Source: Acinetobacter seifertii (GTDB taxonomy: Bacteria > Pseudomonadota > Gammaproteobacteria > Pseudomonadales > Moraxellaceae). Taken from it: a stretch of 64,000 bases of DNA. Below the pieces are notes generated by a model, which saw only the letters and a list, made by a program, of their open reading frames with translations, searched no databases and was not told the origin of the DNA. How positions within the stretch are numbered: the stretch's first letter is position 1; the number at the start of each line of letters is the position of its first letter. The position numbers were made by a program, and so were the translations under genes. The stretch spans positions 799,204-863,203 of the forward strand of contig NZ_KB851200.1 in the NCBI RefSeq assembly GCF_000368065.1. The letters run 5' to 3'. This document shows positions 7,640 through 16,937 of this stretch, one piece after another.

Positions 7640-8419
7640 TTATGAGTTGTCTTTAAAGGTGTTTAGATGGTTTTGATGGGCACGGCGAATAATGCTGCGG
7701 TCATCGCCGAGTACAAAAAGCTGAACAGATTGCTGTTTCCATGCCGCGATATCTTCAGGTTGTCGGGGAATAGCACAAAAATGCTTTTGACTATTTTTAG
7801 TCTTTAAATACATCTCTTGAACTTTTTCTTTCACCTTTGGATGGCTAGTTTGCCACGGTATTCCCATCGATTGAGAAAGGTCGGCAGCACCTTCCAGAAT
7901 AATATCAATACCTTCGACTTTTAAAATTTCATCTAGTTGTTGTAGTCCTTCTAAGCTTTCAATCATGGCAACGACAACCGTTTCGTTTGAGGCTTGTTGA
8001 ACAAAACTCGCTAAATCGTCCATGCCATATCGATTTAATCTTGTTGAGTTGAGTCCTCTTTGCCCAAGCGGCATATAGTGGCAATAGTTCACAGCTTCTT
8101 GAGCTTGCTGAGCATTTTCAATACGTGGAAACACAATGCCTGTTACCCCTGCATCGAGCAGAGGTAGTAAGAGGTGGTTCGCGTTTAACGGCACTCTTAC
8201 AAACACATCAAGAGGCATGGCTCTAGCAGCTAAAATCATAGTCTCGACTTGAGACGTACTAAATAAAGTATGTTCCAAGTCGATAATAATAAAGTCATAG
8301 CCCGCTAGTGCCAGTTGCTCGACATTAATTGGCGAAGCTACGGAACAAAATATTCCGTAGAGCGTCTCACCATTTGCTATTCGTTTCTTAAAAGAAATCG
8401 AATGCTTATTCATATTCAA
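7640..8419 (-). CDS. sbnG: HpcH/HpaI-family citrate synthase, SbnG type
   Basis: SbnG makes citrate from oxaloacetate and acetyl-CoA for staphyloferrin B, freeing siderophore synthesis from the TCA cycle. This 259-residue protein equals S. aureus SbnG in length and has the HpcH/HpaI aldolase fold: DFIIIDLEHTLFS (active-site His and Glu, about 41-53), the arginine loop VFVRVPLN, and EGAADLSQSMGIPW (about 186-199). Family members outside siderophore loci are class II aldolases, so the call rests on length and context. Its start overlaps the upstream synthetase gene by 14 bases, showing translational coupling. It is the last biosynthetic gene before the receptor. Confidence 0.82.
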   Translation of the reverse strand: MNMNKHSISFKKRIANGETLYGIFCSVASPINVEQLALAGYDFIIIDLEHTLFSTSQVETMILAARAMPLDVFVRVPLNANHLLLPLLDAGVTGIVFPRIENAQQAQEAVNYCHYMPLGQRGLNSTRLNRYGMDDLASFVQQASNETVVVAMIESLEGLQQLDEILKVEGIDIILEGAADLSQSMGIPWQTSHPKVKEKVQEMYLKTKNSQKHFCAIPRQPEDIAAWKQQSVQLFVLGDDRSIIRRAHQNHLNTFKDNS

Positions 8420-11400
8420 TTTCCTTAATTAGGCTGAGCGGGTTTGGCGTGGTTTGTACTCTTAAGCGAATTTCCGGAAGAAAACGGCGGCTTGCGAGCT
8501 GTTCAATATCGATGGTGTCATCTGTAAAGTTAAACAATTCATATCGTTCGCTAAACTCTGGATGAGCTTCTTTATGCTGATTGATGATGGTTCTTAACAT
8601 GGTCCAGAATTTGATTTCATCGAAGTCATAATGTTCATTTAAGAAAATTGCTAACTCAGCCAGATTTACAAACCAAAGCGCATCTTGAGTAAAGTCTCTT
8701 AACTCATTTGGAGAGTGGGTTTCTAAGAATGAGTTCGGGTTAATTTTGGCATGTTCCTTTGGAGCATCTTGCAAGTTAGGTAAAAGGTTCGGCTCACGTA
8801 AAAGATGACGACTAAAACGGATTCCATCATGGAAATCTTTCAAGGCCGCTTTAACAGGTAAGCCATTTTTATGAATCAGTACCATGTTTTGCGCATGTGA
8901 CTCTAAAGCGAGGCCGTGGCACCATAAAATATGCATGATTGGTAAATAGGCATTGCTGAGTAATTTTTCTAACCAGAACTCAATACCGTACTCTTGAATC
9001 CACTCATCAATAAGAGGTTTTTGGTCCGTATCAACTTGCATCAACCCTGTTACAGGCGTTGCTGATTCGCCTTCTTTTAAGTAGCTGTAAATACTTTCAC
9101 GCCAAATGCAGGCGAGAGCGCCGTATTGAACAGGTAGCGCAATCTGCTGGTTCACTGAAAGGCCGCCAATCTCTCTTAAAATAACAGGCTTGCGCTGTTT
9201 TTCTAAAATAGGGTCTTGCTCAACAATGTTATACAGCCAGTCACTCATTTTTGCTGCATTTTGAACGGTATGTGGTGCTAATACACGAGAGGTAGAGGTA
9301 TTGACCAAGTTCATGGCCAACTTAAGAGAAAGCGCCGAAATATCGCTAATATTTGATAAAGTTCGAATCGACTGCTGCGGTAAATAAGTCGGACCTTCAA
9401 TATCTAACGGTATGATCAGTTGGTTGCTAATTGCATCTTGATAATATAATTCAATAATTTTATCCCACTGCCACGGGTGAATTGGAGTAAGGATATAATC
9501 TTTAAAATCTACATTTTGTTCTTTCAGTTGATCATTAATGGCTTGTAGATCTTTTTCTGAAAAATGCTGTTTATAGAGCTGCTCTAAGTTAATGGTTTCA
9601 CTCAAAACCAGTTTGCATAAACTATTATGAGTTGCCACCCATTGAACCGTAAAACCTTCAGAAAGCTCTGGTGCGTATTTCTGGTTTTCTTTTAAATCGA
9701 AGCCGATACGAGACTTAAAACTTGGGTGATATAAATGCGCGTTGGTGATGCGTGCCTCTTGTTCTAGGTAAGGCAAAGTTCTTAAAGGTTGAGCAGGGGC
9801 TTGGCTCAAAGTCTGCGCATGTTTAACGTAAGTTAAATTCAGCTCATCATTAAAGTTTTGCCATTTAACTGGGTCAGCTTCAATAATATTTTTGAGGTCG
9901 GCAAGTAGCGTTTTTAAGTTAGGGCGAGTTTCAGTGCCTAAAGTAATATCAGAACGAACTAAGCTTGAAGGATCTAACTTAATTCGTTTAAAACTAAAAT
10001 GTCGTTTGGCCGCACAGGTATAAAAAACGGTATCGGAAATATAGAACTTGATTTGACCTTTAGAAAACTCGTATTTAAAAGTATTTTCAAAAATGAGTGC
10101 TTCTAATAATTGGCCCATCACGCGGTTTTCCGCGAGGGTTTTATAATTGGTTTGTTGTGTTGGTTGAAGAGGGCAAAGCGCTTCTGCGCCGCGATATTTA
10201 TAAATAGGGTTTTCAACTTCAATCCAGATAGGATTGCCACCACTGTGGTAGAGCGTATTTAACATATTTGCCTTAATTGGTAATGTGAGTGAATTAATTA
10301 ATAAATCGCGGTATTGCTGGCCTTTGGCGCTAAAGTTTTCTTGTGTGAGTGTAAGGCGTGTGGCTTGCCAAAGCTCAGATTCATCAATTGCTGTAACTCG
10401 TGCAATTGCACTGATGAGATGAGCAATGTGATTGATTACGAGGTAATATTTTAAAAAGGTCCAAGCATCTTTTTGAGAGAACCAAACGGTACTATCTTCA
10501 GAAATAGATGAGTCATCTTCTATCATTTCTGGAACAATGCTAATGCCTTCCATATCTCGCAGAATAAGACGATGTGGATAGCCATTTTTAAATTCCATTA
10601 AGCTGTTTTGCATGTGCGCTTCTACGCTAATGCCTTTATTTGCAAACAACTCAATTAATGGAATGAGCGAAACTTTAATGTACTGTTTCCACCAAAAAGT
10701 AATGAAGTCTTTGGCATCGTTCGATTGTAAGTTTTGATTTGGTGCTGCTTGTTGGATAAAGCTTAAAAGTGGGATTTCATGGTTTTCGTTTTCTTCAACC
10801 AAGCCGCCTAGCATTCGGGTATTTTCTAATACATCAGGAGTGAGCCCAGCTCTATAAATAATGCCGAATGAACTCTCAAGCTCAGGAATTTTGACTGTTT
10901 TTGCTTCTAACTCTGGCAGAATCACAAGGTCGGGATATTGCTCATTAATCTTGTGATTAATAATAATTTTGCTCGCATCAATCGCGCGTTCCATTTCATC
11001 CATTGGGTTATTACGAATGAAACTGGTAATGCGTACATCAATAGAGAGTTTTAAGAATAGGTTCGATTGAGGTAGCCACACTGTGCGAACAGATGAGGTT
11101 GGCCATACGGTTTGACCTAAAGCGCCCAGATATATTACGTCTTGGCTGTCTAAATGTTTCTTTAACGATGGATGTTGAAGTAAGAAATTGGCTTGCCACG
11201 GATGCGTTGGCATGAGTTCATAATTTGTGAAGTTTTCTTGCAAACGATCTTTTGCAACTTCTAAAACTTCATCTTCAATACGGTGAGAAGGTTCGGTTTC
11301 GCTAACTAACTTTTGGATTAAAGAAGAATGAATTGCAAAGTAGTGGAGTTGGAAACTTGCGCCTAGCTCAGGGCTATACTTTTTCATGTCCTCTTTAGAA

Positions 11401-11933
11401 AAACCTAAATTGGCTTTAGAGGTCACATGAAAAGGGTGCCCATATAGCATGCCTTGTTCAGTAGCCTGAAAGCCACTCAATGCTTTAGTTGCTGTTTGAG
11501 ATGGCTTATTTTCTAAAAAGAATTTTGTGTTCTCGATACTATTGGCAATATCGGAGTACAGATTTTTATTTTGGTTTTTATCTTTAAATAAGCTATTCAG
11601 TTCATCTGTAATCAGCTTCACTAAACTTTTAGGGTCGGTGAGCGAGTCAAATGTATTGTCGCTTAAATTTTGCAGAACAAAACCACGTTGATATCTATGA
11701 TAACCCGTAGTTGATAAGTGCTGAACTACGCCATAAACAACCGTGTTAGATGCATGAAATGTATAAGCAAAACATAGGGTGTCTGGTTGCTCTGCATATA
11801 GGGTGAATAAAGGAGAGTCTTGAGCTGGAATAATGCATTCTTCAAGATTCACTTTGAGTTCACGAAAGAAAGTATTCAGGTACTGTTCGAAAAGTTTATA
11901 AGACCATGCATCTGTTGTAATAATTGAGTTCAT
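8406..11933 (-). CDS. Fused double NIS siderophore synthetase (SbnE+SbnF type)
   Basis: NIS synthetases join citrate-type carboxylates to amines using ATP. At 1175 residues this protein is twice the usual size (about 580-600) and contains two complete IucA/IucC modules. Module 1 (about 1-590) has YGHPFHVTSKANLGFS, MPTHPWQ, PTSSVRTVWLPQ and the C-terminal EAHMQNSLMEF. Module 2 (about 600-1175) repeats these as LYHPSFKSRIGFD, TPIHPWQWD, PQQSIRTLS and ESHAQNMVLI. In the staphyloferrin B locus the genes between sbnD and sbnG are sbnE and sbnF, whose combined length is close to 1175, so a fusion is the simplest reading. Which half is E-like cannot be decided by eye. The gene overlaps the MFS gene by 4 bases (ATGA) and sbnG by 14. 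Confidence 0.88.
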   Translation of the reverse strand: MNSIITTDAWSYKLFEQYLNTFFRELKVNLEECIIPAQDSPLFTLYAEQPDTLCFAYTFHASNTVVYGVVQHLSTTGYHRYQRGFVLQNLSDNTFDSLTDPKSLVKLITDELNSLFKDKNQNKNLYSDIANSIENTKFFLENKPSQTATKALSGFQATEQGMLYGHPFHVTSKANLGFSKEDMKKYSPELGASFQLHYFAIHSSLIQKLVSETEPSHRIEDEVLEVAKDRLQENFTNYELMPTHPWQANFLLQHPSLKKHLDSQDVIYLGALGQTVWPTSSVRTVWLPQSNLFLKLSIDVRITSFIRNNPMDEMERAIDASKIIINHKINEQYPDLVILPELEAKTVKIPELESSFGIIYRAGLTPDVLENTRMLGGLVEENENHEIPLLSFIQQAAPNQNLQSNDAKDFITFWWKQYIKVSLIPLIELFANKGISVEAHMQNSLMEFKNGYPHRLILRDMEGISIVPEMIEDDSSISEDSTVWFSQKDAWTFLKYYLVINHIAHLISAIARVTAIDESELWQATRLTLTQENFSAKGQQYRDLLINSLTLPIKANMLNTLYHSGGNPIWIEVENPIYKYRGAEALCPLQPTQQTNYKTLAENRVMGQLLEALIFENTFKYEFSKGQIKFYISDTVFYTCAAKRHFSFKRIKLDPSSLVRSDITLGTETRPNLKTLLADLKNIIEADPVKWQNFNDELNLTYVKHAQTLSQAPAQPLRTLPYLEQEARITNAHLYHPSFKSRIGFDLKENQKYAPELSEGFTVQWVATHNSLCKLVLSETINLEQLYKQHFSEKDLQAINDQLKEQNVDFKDYILTPIHPWQWDKIIELYYQDAISNQLIIPLDIEGPTYLPQQSIRTLSNISDISALSLKLAMNLVNTSTSRVLAPHTVQNAAKMSDWLYNIVEQDPILEKQRKPVILREIGGLSVNQQIALPVQYGALACIWRESIYSYLKEGESATPVTGLMQVDTDQKPLIDEWIQEYGIEFWLEKLLSNAYLPIMHILWCHGLALESHAQNMVLIHKNGLPVKAALKDFHDGIRFSRHLLREPNLLPNLQDAPKEHAKINPNSFLETHSPNELRDFTQDALWFVNLAELAIFLNEHYDFDEIKFWTMLRTIINQHKEAHPEFSERYELFNFTDDTIDIEQLASRRFLPEIRLRVQTTPNPLSLIKEIEYE

Positions 11934-13135
11934 TCTTGTGCCTCTTCTAAAATTGTGTCCATTAAGAATCTGTTCAAAATCACCACTAATCCCGCACCGA
12001 TAAAAAATAGTGAGGTGCAGATTAATGCCGCGGTAATATTGAAAAATGAGTAGGTGAGCGTGATGGTGATTGGGCCAATAAGCTGTCCTAAGACAAAGGC
12101 ACTATTTGAAATGCCAATCACTTTTCCTTGGCTTTGAGCGCCAGCTTTTAGAGAAATGGTGTGTAAGATTGAAGGAATCAGGGCTGCAAAACAAAAGCCT
12201 TGTATGAGTCGTAATACAAGAACTAGCCAAATATTCGAAACCCAGATCAATGCGAAAATCGTGATACCGCAAATTAAAGATGCGTAAATGAAGTTATTAA
12301 AAGAATCTCCTTTATCATCATTTCTTTTTCCCCAATAGGTTGCAGCAATAAAAGCGGCTCCCCATGAAAGTGCATGAATGGTGCCTGTTAAGCTTGCAGC
12401 AGATAACGAAGAGTGAGTGCTTTGGCTTATTTCACTAATGTATAAAACGAAGCAAGACACCAAACCAAAGCCACCGGCTTGAACCAAAATGCCAGCGCTT
12501 AACCATGAAAAAATCGTTTTATCAAAGAAAGCTGGAAGCTTAGATTTCTCTTTGGTTTTTGGCGCCTCGGTTTTAACGGGCTTGGTTAGTACAAATGACG
12601 CGATCATAATGAGTGTCATCACAACAAATGCTGTCGCGTTGAGTAATACTTCAACCCGCCATTGATCCATAAATATCCCGCCGAGCACGGGGCCACATAG
12701 GCAAGCTAACGCAACACTACTTTGTAGTTGCCCAAAAGCGGCACCACGTTGTTGTTCATTAGAAAGATATGAAACATAGGCATTTAAAATGACCGAAAGA
12801 CCGCAAAAGCCGAGTAAAATTCGCGCGAAAATAAATAGGTATAAATGCTGGGCGCTCGCCATGAGCAGTATTGAAATACAGAACCCAGCCAGTGAAAGTA
12901 ACAAGGCTTTTTTATGGCCGAATGTGTCGGATAGATGACCTACAATCGGTGCGGTAAATAAACTGCCAATAGCCGGAGCCGCGAGTGCCAAACCTGCCCA
13001 GATAGTGGGAGCACTCATATGCGCCGTCAGTTTTTCCATATAGAGCGGCATGATTGGAATCAGCACCATAAGCCCAAAAGTGGAAAAAAACTGACAGAGC
13101 AAAATAATGAAATGATCTAGGCGAGATGAGCGCAT
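11930..13135 (-). CDS. sbnD: MFS exporter of the siderophore locus, SbnD type
   Basis: A 401-residue major-facilitator transporter with about 12 membrane segments. The signature GHLSDTFGHKKALLLSL lies between TM2 and TM3 (about residues 66-82), with a second-half counterpart at the middle loop (YWGKRNDDKGDS). In staphyloferrin B loci the equivalent gene exports the finished siderophore across the inner membrane. The stop of the upstream synthetase gene is 3 bases from this start and the downstream gene overlaps by 4, so all are translated from one message. Role assigned from position and family. Confidence 0.85.
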   Translation of the reverse strand: MRSSRLDHFIILLCQFFSTFGLMVLIPIMPLYMEKLTAHMSAPTIWAGLALAAPAIGSLFTAPIVGHLSDTFGHKKALLLSLAGFCISILLMASAQHLYLFIFARILLGFCGLSVILNAYVSYLSNEQQRGAAFGQLQSSVALACLCGPVLGGIFMDQWRVEVLLNATAFVVMTLIMIASFVLTKPVKTEAPKTKEKSKLPAFFDKTIFSWLSAGILVQAGGFGLVSCFVLYISEISQSTHSSLSAASLTGTIHALSWGAAFIAATYWGKRNDDKGDSFNNFIYASLICGITIFALIWVSNIWLVLVLRLIQGFCFAALIPSILHTISLKAGAQSQGKVIGISNSAFVLGQLIGPITITLTYSFFNITAALICTSLFFIGAGLVVILNRFLMDTILEEAQE

Positions 13136-13138
13136 GAT

Positions 13139-14833
13139 TTAGATATCCATGGTCTCATAGCTAGAAACAGATAAGCTGTGATAAGGGTTTGGCGTAGTTC
13201 CGATTTTACTTGGCATGCCTGTTGAGTCGCTTTCTTGCGCAAGTAAAGGCGTAAGTAGCTGTTTGAATGGCCAAGTCTTATTGTCAAAAAGATAGGTTTG
13301 AATTTGCGATTTTGTTTGTTCTGAAATAGGTTGGGTTTCTACAAAATCTTGAATAATGTCTTGAACCATTTCCCAAAAATCGCTTTCCGTATGCTCCGTA
13401 TATTTCAAAGTAGCTAAAGCAATTGGGTAGAGGTTAATTTGAATCCCTAAAGTAATGAAGTAATTAAATAAGTCTTCATTTTTAGTAAAGATAAGATTGT
13501 TCGGTGTGCTGGTATCAATGGTATAAACCGGAGGTGTAAAACCACTTTCTTCAATGGCTGTGGTACATATTCTTAAGGTATCGTGGTCACGTAAAATAAA
13601 GCATTTCAACTTATTATTTTCATAACACACCATCGTGTTTTGCCCGTGGCATTCAGGCATGATGCCTTTTGCCCAAAGCGTTAAGAATGTTTGAATAAAA
13701 TGAACACTTAAGTCTTTTAATAATGTCCATTTGTCGCCTTCAATGCCCAATGTTTCCCAAGGGTCAACATAGGTACAGCTTAAAGCTGACATAGTGATTG
13801 GAGTAACGTTTTGGTCTCGGCAAATATCCGGTAAATGTCGGACTTGGCAACCGATTACACCTAAATTTTTTACAATCGGCTCTTGTTTACCGAGTACCCA
13901 CCAATGTGTTTCATTACTCAAAAAGAGACGATTTTTTAATAAAGCAGTTTCATTAATGACGTCATTTAAAAAATCATAAGCCGTATGACCATTCATTAAA
14001 TAACGACCTGGCATGGAGCGGATTGCACCTAATGTTTTGGCATTGGTTGAAAGTTTTAAATGCAGAGTCGGGTTTGTGTTGTGAATAAGCGTTCTTAAAG
14101 AAGAGGTCGGTAAACCAATGGTGGTGACATGGTTTAGGTCAATACCGTCGTACTTATTTTCTTCAAACTTTAAATAGCGATGTTGCGTCTCTAACAACGG
14201 CAGGGCTAAGTAATCATCTGAAAGCTGAGCCATTTTGTCAGCAATAAGACTTTCCTCAACTTCTGATAACAGAAGCTCTTTGTGAGGAATCGACTCCATA
14301 TTATTAATCACGTCATCTTTCTTAAATGCCCACCAGTACACCTCAATTTCTTTTTGAGTTGTGAGTGGTGCAAGTTCACCTTTTGAGTGAGCGAATGGAT
14401 GAAATGGACGATCAGCTACCAGTGATAGCAATTCACTAGTAATCAAAGGCGAAGAAAATGAAAGGGCTGACTGTACAATTTGAGGAACTTTTTCAGCCGT
14501 CACTAAGTTGTCGAGCCAATAATTAATCGCTTTTTGATGGTGTGGCGATGGCCACCAAGTTGCTTTGGTTAAATAGGTAAAAACTTCAGAAATAGAAATT
14601 TTAGACGTTGTATTGTTTAAGAGGTTATCAAGCAAAACTTCGGGTTGAGTAATATAGAAAGGATTTACACCATCTACTTTTAAACAGTTGAAATAGAGTT
14701 CCAACTCATCATTGAGAGTAATTGCCAGATAAGGCTTTTTATAGGAAATATGATCTTTAAAATCTCCATAATTCTCCATGTAGAGTGCATCTATCGTTTT
14801 TTGTAGTTGTGCTGTGTAAATCCGATCTATCAT
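13139..14833 (-). CDS. sbnC: NIS siderophore synthetase, SbnC type
   Basis: An IucA/IucC-family ligase, 564 residues from the start chosen here (reverse-strand ATG at 14833, preceded by AGGA at a 9-base gap, and 18 bases after the sbnB stop). A frame opening at 14908 would overlap sbnB and adds a non-family tail. Visible motifs: DRPFHPFAHSKGEL (ATP site), PTSSLRTLIHN, and ECHGQNTMVCYE with RDHDTLRI in the C-terminal half. In the S. aureus pathway SbnC adds the alpha-ketoglutarate unit last. A separate single-module synthetase plus the fused pair gives the three synthetase activities the pathway needs. Confidence 0.85.
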   Translation of the reverse strand: MIDRIYTAQLQKTIDALYMENYGDFKDHISYKKPYLAITLNDELELYFNCLKVDGVNPFYITQPEVLLDNLLNNTTSKISISEVFTYLTKATWWPSPHHQKAINYWLDNLVTAEKVPQIVQSALSFSSPLITSELLSLVADRPFHPFAHSKGELAPLTTQKEIEVYWWAFKKDDVINNMESIPHKELLLSEVEESLIADKMAQLSDDYLALPLLETQHRYLKFEENKYDGIDLNHVTTIGLPTSSLRTLIHNTNPTLHLKLSTNAKTLGAIRSMPGRYLMNGHTAYDFLNDVINETALLKNRLFLSNETHWWVLGKQEPIVKNLGVIGCQVRHLPDICRDQNVTPITMSALSCTYVDPWETLGIEGDKWTLLKDLSVHFIQTFLTLWAKGIMPECHGQNTMVCYENNKLKCFILRDHDTLRICTTAIEESGFTPPVYTIDTSTPNNLIFTKNEDLFNYFITLGIQINLYPIALATLKYTEHTESDFWEMVQDIIQDFVETQPISEQTKSQIQTYLFDNKTWPFKQLLTPLLAQESDSTGMPSKIGTTPNPYHSLSVSSYETMDI

Positions 14834-14850
14834 TTTAGTTATTCCTATTC

Positions 14851-15864
14851 TTATAAAAGCGGTAGAACCGTGCCAACGTTTTGTTCTTGGGCAGCATTGA
14901 AGAACCATTTAGCGCAGACAATGTCATCAATCGCCATGCCCATTGGGTTGAGCAAAATGATTTCATCTTCGTGTTCGCGGCCGTTTTTATGACCAATAAT
15001 GATGTCGCCAAGTTCAGCATGTAGTTTTTCACGGCTAAATAAGCCATCTTCAACCAGCACATTGATAACTTTCTTTTCTCGGTTTGATTGGTCCCAGTCA
15101 TCCACAATCACTTTGTCCACTTTTAAGAAGACTTCAGGCTCAATGTCCATAATTGAAATATTTGAAACAAAGCAGCCTTTTTTAAGCCACTCAAATGGAA
15201 TGTAAGGTTTATCTGAAACTGTGCAGGTAATGAGGACATCGGCTTGCTGAATCGCAGACTTGGCGCTGTCATGAATTTCAATTTCTAGATGTGGGTATTC
15301 TGATAAGAACAACGCTTTGAGTTTTTCAGCCGCTTCAGGGTTCACATCAAATAAATGGATTTTTTTCACTTGAGCATATTGTTCAAGCACCGTCTTAATC
15401 TGCATTTGAGCAATTGGACCGCAGCCAATTACAGTAATGTCAGAAAAGTCTTTTTTCGCTAGATATTTAATCGAAACACCCGTAATTGCAGCAGTTCGCA
15501 TAGCACTGATGAGGCTACCTTCCATCACCGCAACCGGATAATTTGTTTCTGAGTCATTTAAAACAATCAGTGCGCTGGCACGTGGAATATTGAATTTTTT
15601 AGGGTTATGTTGTCTTGAACCAATCCACTTAATTCCGGCAATCGGGTCATTGCCGCCTAAATAACAAGGCATAGCGATAATACGGTCTGCAATATGGTCT
15701 GCACCTTGCCAGCGAAGGTATGGTTTTAAGGGTTGTACAAACTGTTTATTTGCATGCAGGGTTAAACCTTCAGTAATCGCTTCAATAAATGAATTACTAT
15801 GATTTGCGCCAAGATTTAATAAATCTGATTGACTTAAATAGCGAAGGGTAGCCAAATTGCTCAT
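14851..15864 (-). CDS. sbnB: SbnB-type N-(carboxyethyl)glutamate dehydrogenase
   Basis: SbnB works with SbnA to make L-2,3-diaminopropionate: it oxidatively cleaves N-(1-amino-1-carboxyethyl)-glutamate, releasing diaminopropionate and alpha-ketoglutarate. The 337-residue protein belongs to the ornithine cyclodeaminase/mu-crystallin family and has the NAD-binding motif TVIGCGPIAQMQIKTVL (about 144-160). Its length matches S. aureus SbnB. It lies 21 bases after sbnA in the same operon. A housekeeping ornithine cyclodeaminase is the alternative, but the pairing with SbnA and the synthetases makes SbnB much more likely. Confidence 0.88.
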   Translation of the reverse strand: MSNLATLRYLSQSDLLNLGANHSNSFIEAITEGLTLHANKQFVQPLKPYLRWQGADHIADRIIAMPCYLGGNDPIAGIKWIGSRQHNPKKFNIPRASALIVLNDSETNYPVAVMEGSLISAMRTAAITGVSIKYLAKKDFSDITVIGCGPIAQMQIKTVLEQYAQVKKIHLFDVNPEAAEKLKALFLSEYPHLEIEIHDSAKSAIQQADVLITCTVSDKPYIPFEWLKKGCFVSNISIMDIEPEVFLKVDKVIVDDWDQSNREKKVINVLVEDGLFSREKLHAELGDIIIGHKNGREHEDEIILLNPMGMAIDDIVCAKWFFNAAQEQNVGTVLPLL

Positions 15865-15885
15865 GAATATGTCCTAAGGAGAAGG

Positions 15886-16890
15886 TTAAACAACATTTTG
15901 TAAAGTAAGGTTTTCTTGGCGTCGTGTGTTTCGATTGAAGTGACGCTTCTTGATCATTTCGAACCATTCATCTTCATAAACCAGATCGAGATAACGGTCT
16001 CCGCGATCGGGCAACAGCGTTAAGACGCATGAACCTTTTGGAATGGTTGGAATCAGTTTTTTGATGGCTGAAATAGATGAGCCGCTCGAGCCACCTGCAA
16101 AGATTCCTTCATGTTCAAGAAGTTCTCTGCAACCGAGTGCCGACTCATAGTCATCTACATAAATGACATCATCAATTTCATCGGGGGAGAGCAGCGGTGG
16201 GACTGTACTTGCCCCAATCCCGGGAATTTCGCGTGGACCAGATGTACCACCGAACAGCACAGAGCCGACAATATCGACAGCGATGACTTTTAATTCTGGA
16301 AATCTTTCTTTAAGGCGACGAGACACGCCCATAATCGTGCCGGAGGTACTTGCTCCAATCACAAGGTAATCAATCTTGCGATCAATTTGATTTAAGATTT
16401 CTTCTGCTTCACCAAAATAGTGACTTTTCCAGTTGTTTGGATTGGCGTATTGATTAATCCAAACAGCATTTGGTAGTTGTTGGCAGAGTCGTTTTACGGT
16501 GTCAATTCGGGTTTTTAAATAACCGCCGTTTTGGTCTTTTTCAGAGACCATTTCAATATTGGCTTTGTAAAGCTTCAGCATTTGTAGATTTGCTGAGGCA
16601 ATTTTGGGGTCAATAACGGCAGTAAATTTTAATCCATATATTTTGCAAGCCATTGCAAGGGCAATCGCTAAGTTTCCTGACGAACTTTCAACAATGTGAC
16701 TATCTTGACGAATTACTCCAGATTTTAAGCCTTCTCGTAGCATGAATAATGCTGGACGGTCTTTAATACTTCCTCCTGGGTTTAACAATTCCATTTTCGC
16801 AATCACTGAGACTGATTGATGCGTGAATAGCCTTGATAGTTGTAATAGTGGCGTTTTACCTATGCATTCGAGAATATTTTCGTGGATCAT
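15886..16890 (-). CDS. sbnA: SbnA-type PLP synthase for the diaminopropionate precursor
   Basis: SbnA uses O-phospho-L-serine and glutamate to make the substrate of SbnB. The 334-residue protein is a cysteine-synthase-fold PLP enzyme. The Schiff-base lysine is K43 in NPGGSIKDRPA, the substrate loop is SSSGNLAIAL, and the phosphate-binding loop is GASTSGTIMG. It ends with an extra basic tail (KKRHFNRNTRRQENLT). As first gene of the seven-gene run it follows the Fur box at 16919-16937. A cysteine synthase is excluded mainly by the neighbours. Confidence 0.88.
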   Translation of the reverse strand: MIHENILECIGKTPLLQLSRLFTHQSVSVIAKMELLNPGGSIKDRPALFMLREGLKSGVIRQDSHIVESSSGNLAIALAMACKIYGLKFTAVIDPKIASANLQMLKLYKANIEMVSEKDQNGGYLKTRIDTVKRLCQQLPNAVWINQYANPNNWKSHYFGEAEEILNQIDRKIDYLVIGASTSGTIMGVSRRLKERFPELKVIAVDIVGSVLFGGTSGPREIPGIGASTVPPLLSPDEIDDVIYVDDYESALGCRELLEHEGIFAGGSSGSSISAIKKLIPTIPKGSCVLTLLPDRGDRYLDLVYEDEWFEMIKKRHFNRNTRRQENLTLQNVV

Positions 16891-16918
16891 GGCAGATCTT
16901 CTCAGGTTTTTATGTGTT

Positions 16919-16937
16919 GTAAATGATAATTATTATT
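16919..16937 (-). promoter_or_regulatory. Candidate Fur box upstream of sbnA
   Basis: GTAAATGATAATTATTATT matches the 19-base Fur consensus at 15 positions and lies 29 bases before the sbnA start codon. It predicts iron repression of the synthesis operon. Confidence 0.75.

Noticed and set aside
14834..14908. Longer start of the sbnC-type synthetase at 14908
   Set aside because: Overlaps the end of sbnB in another frame; the ATG at 14833 has a good ribosome site and matches family length.
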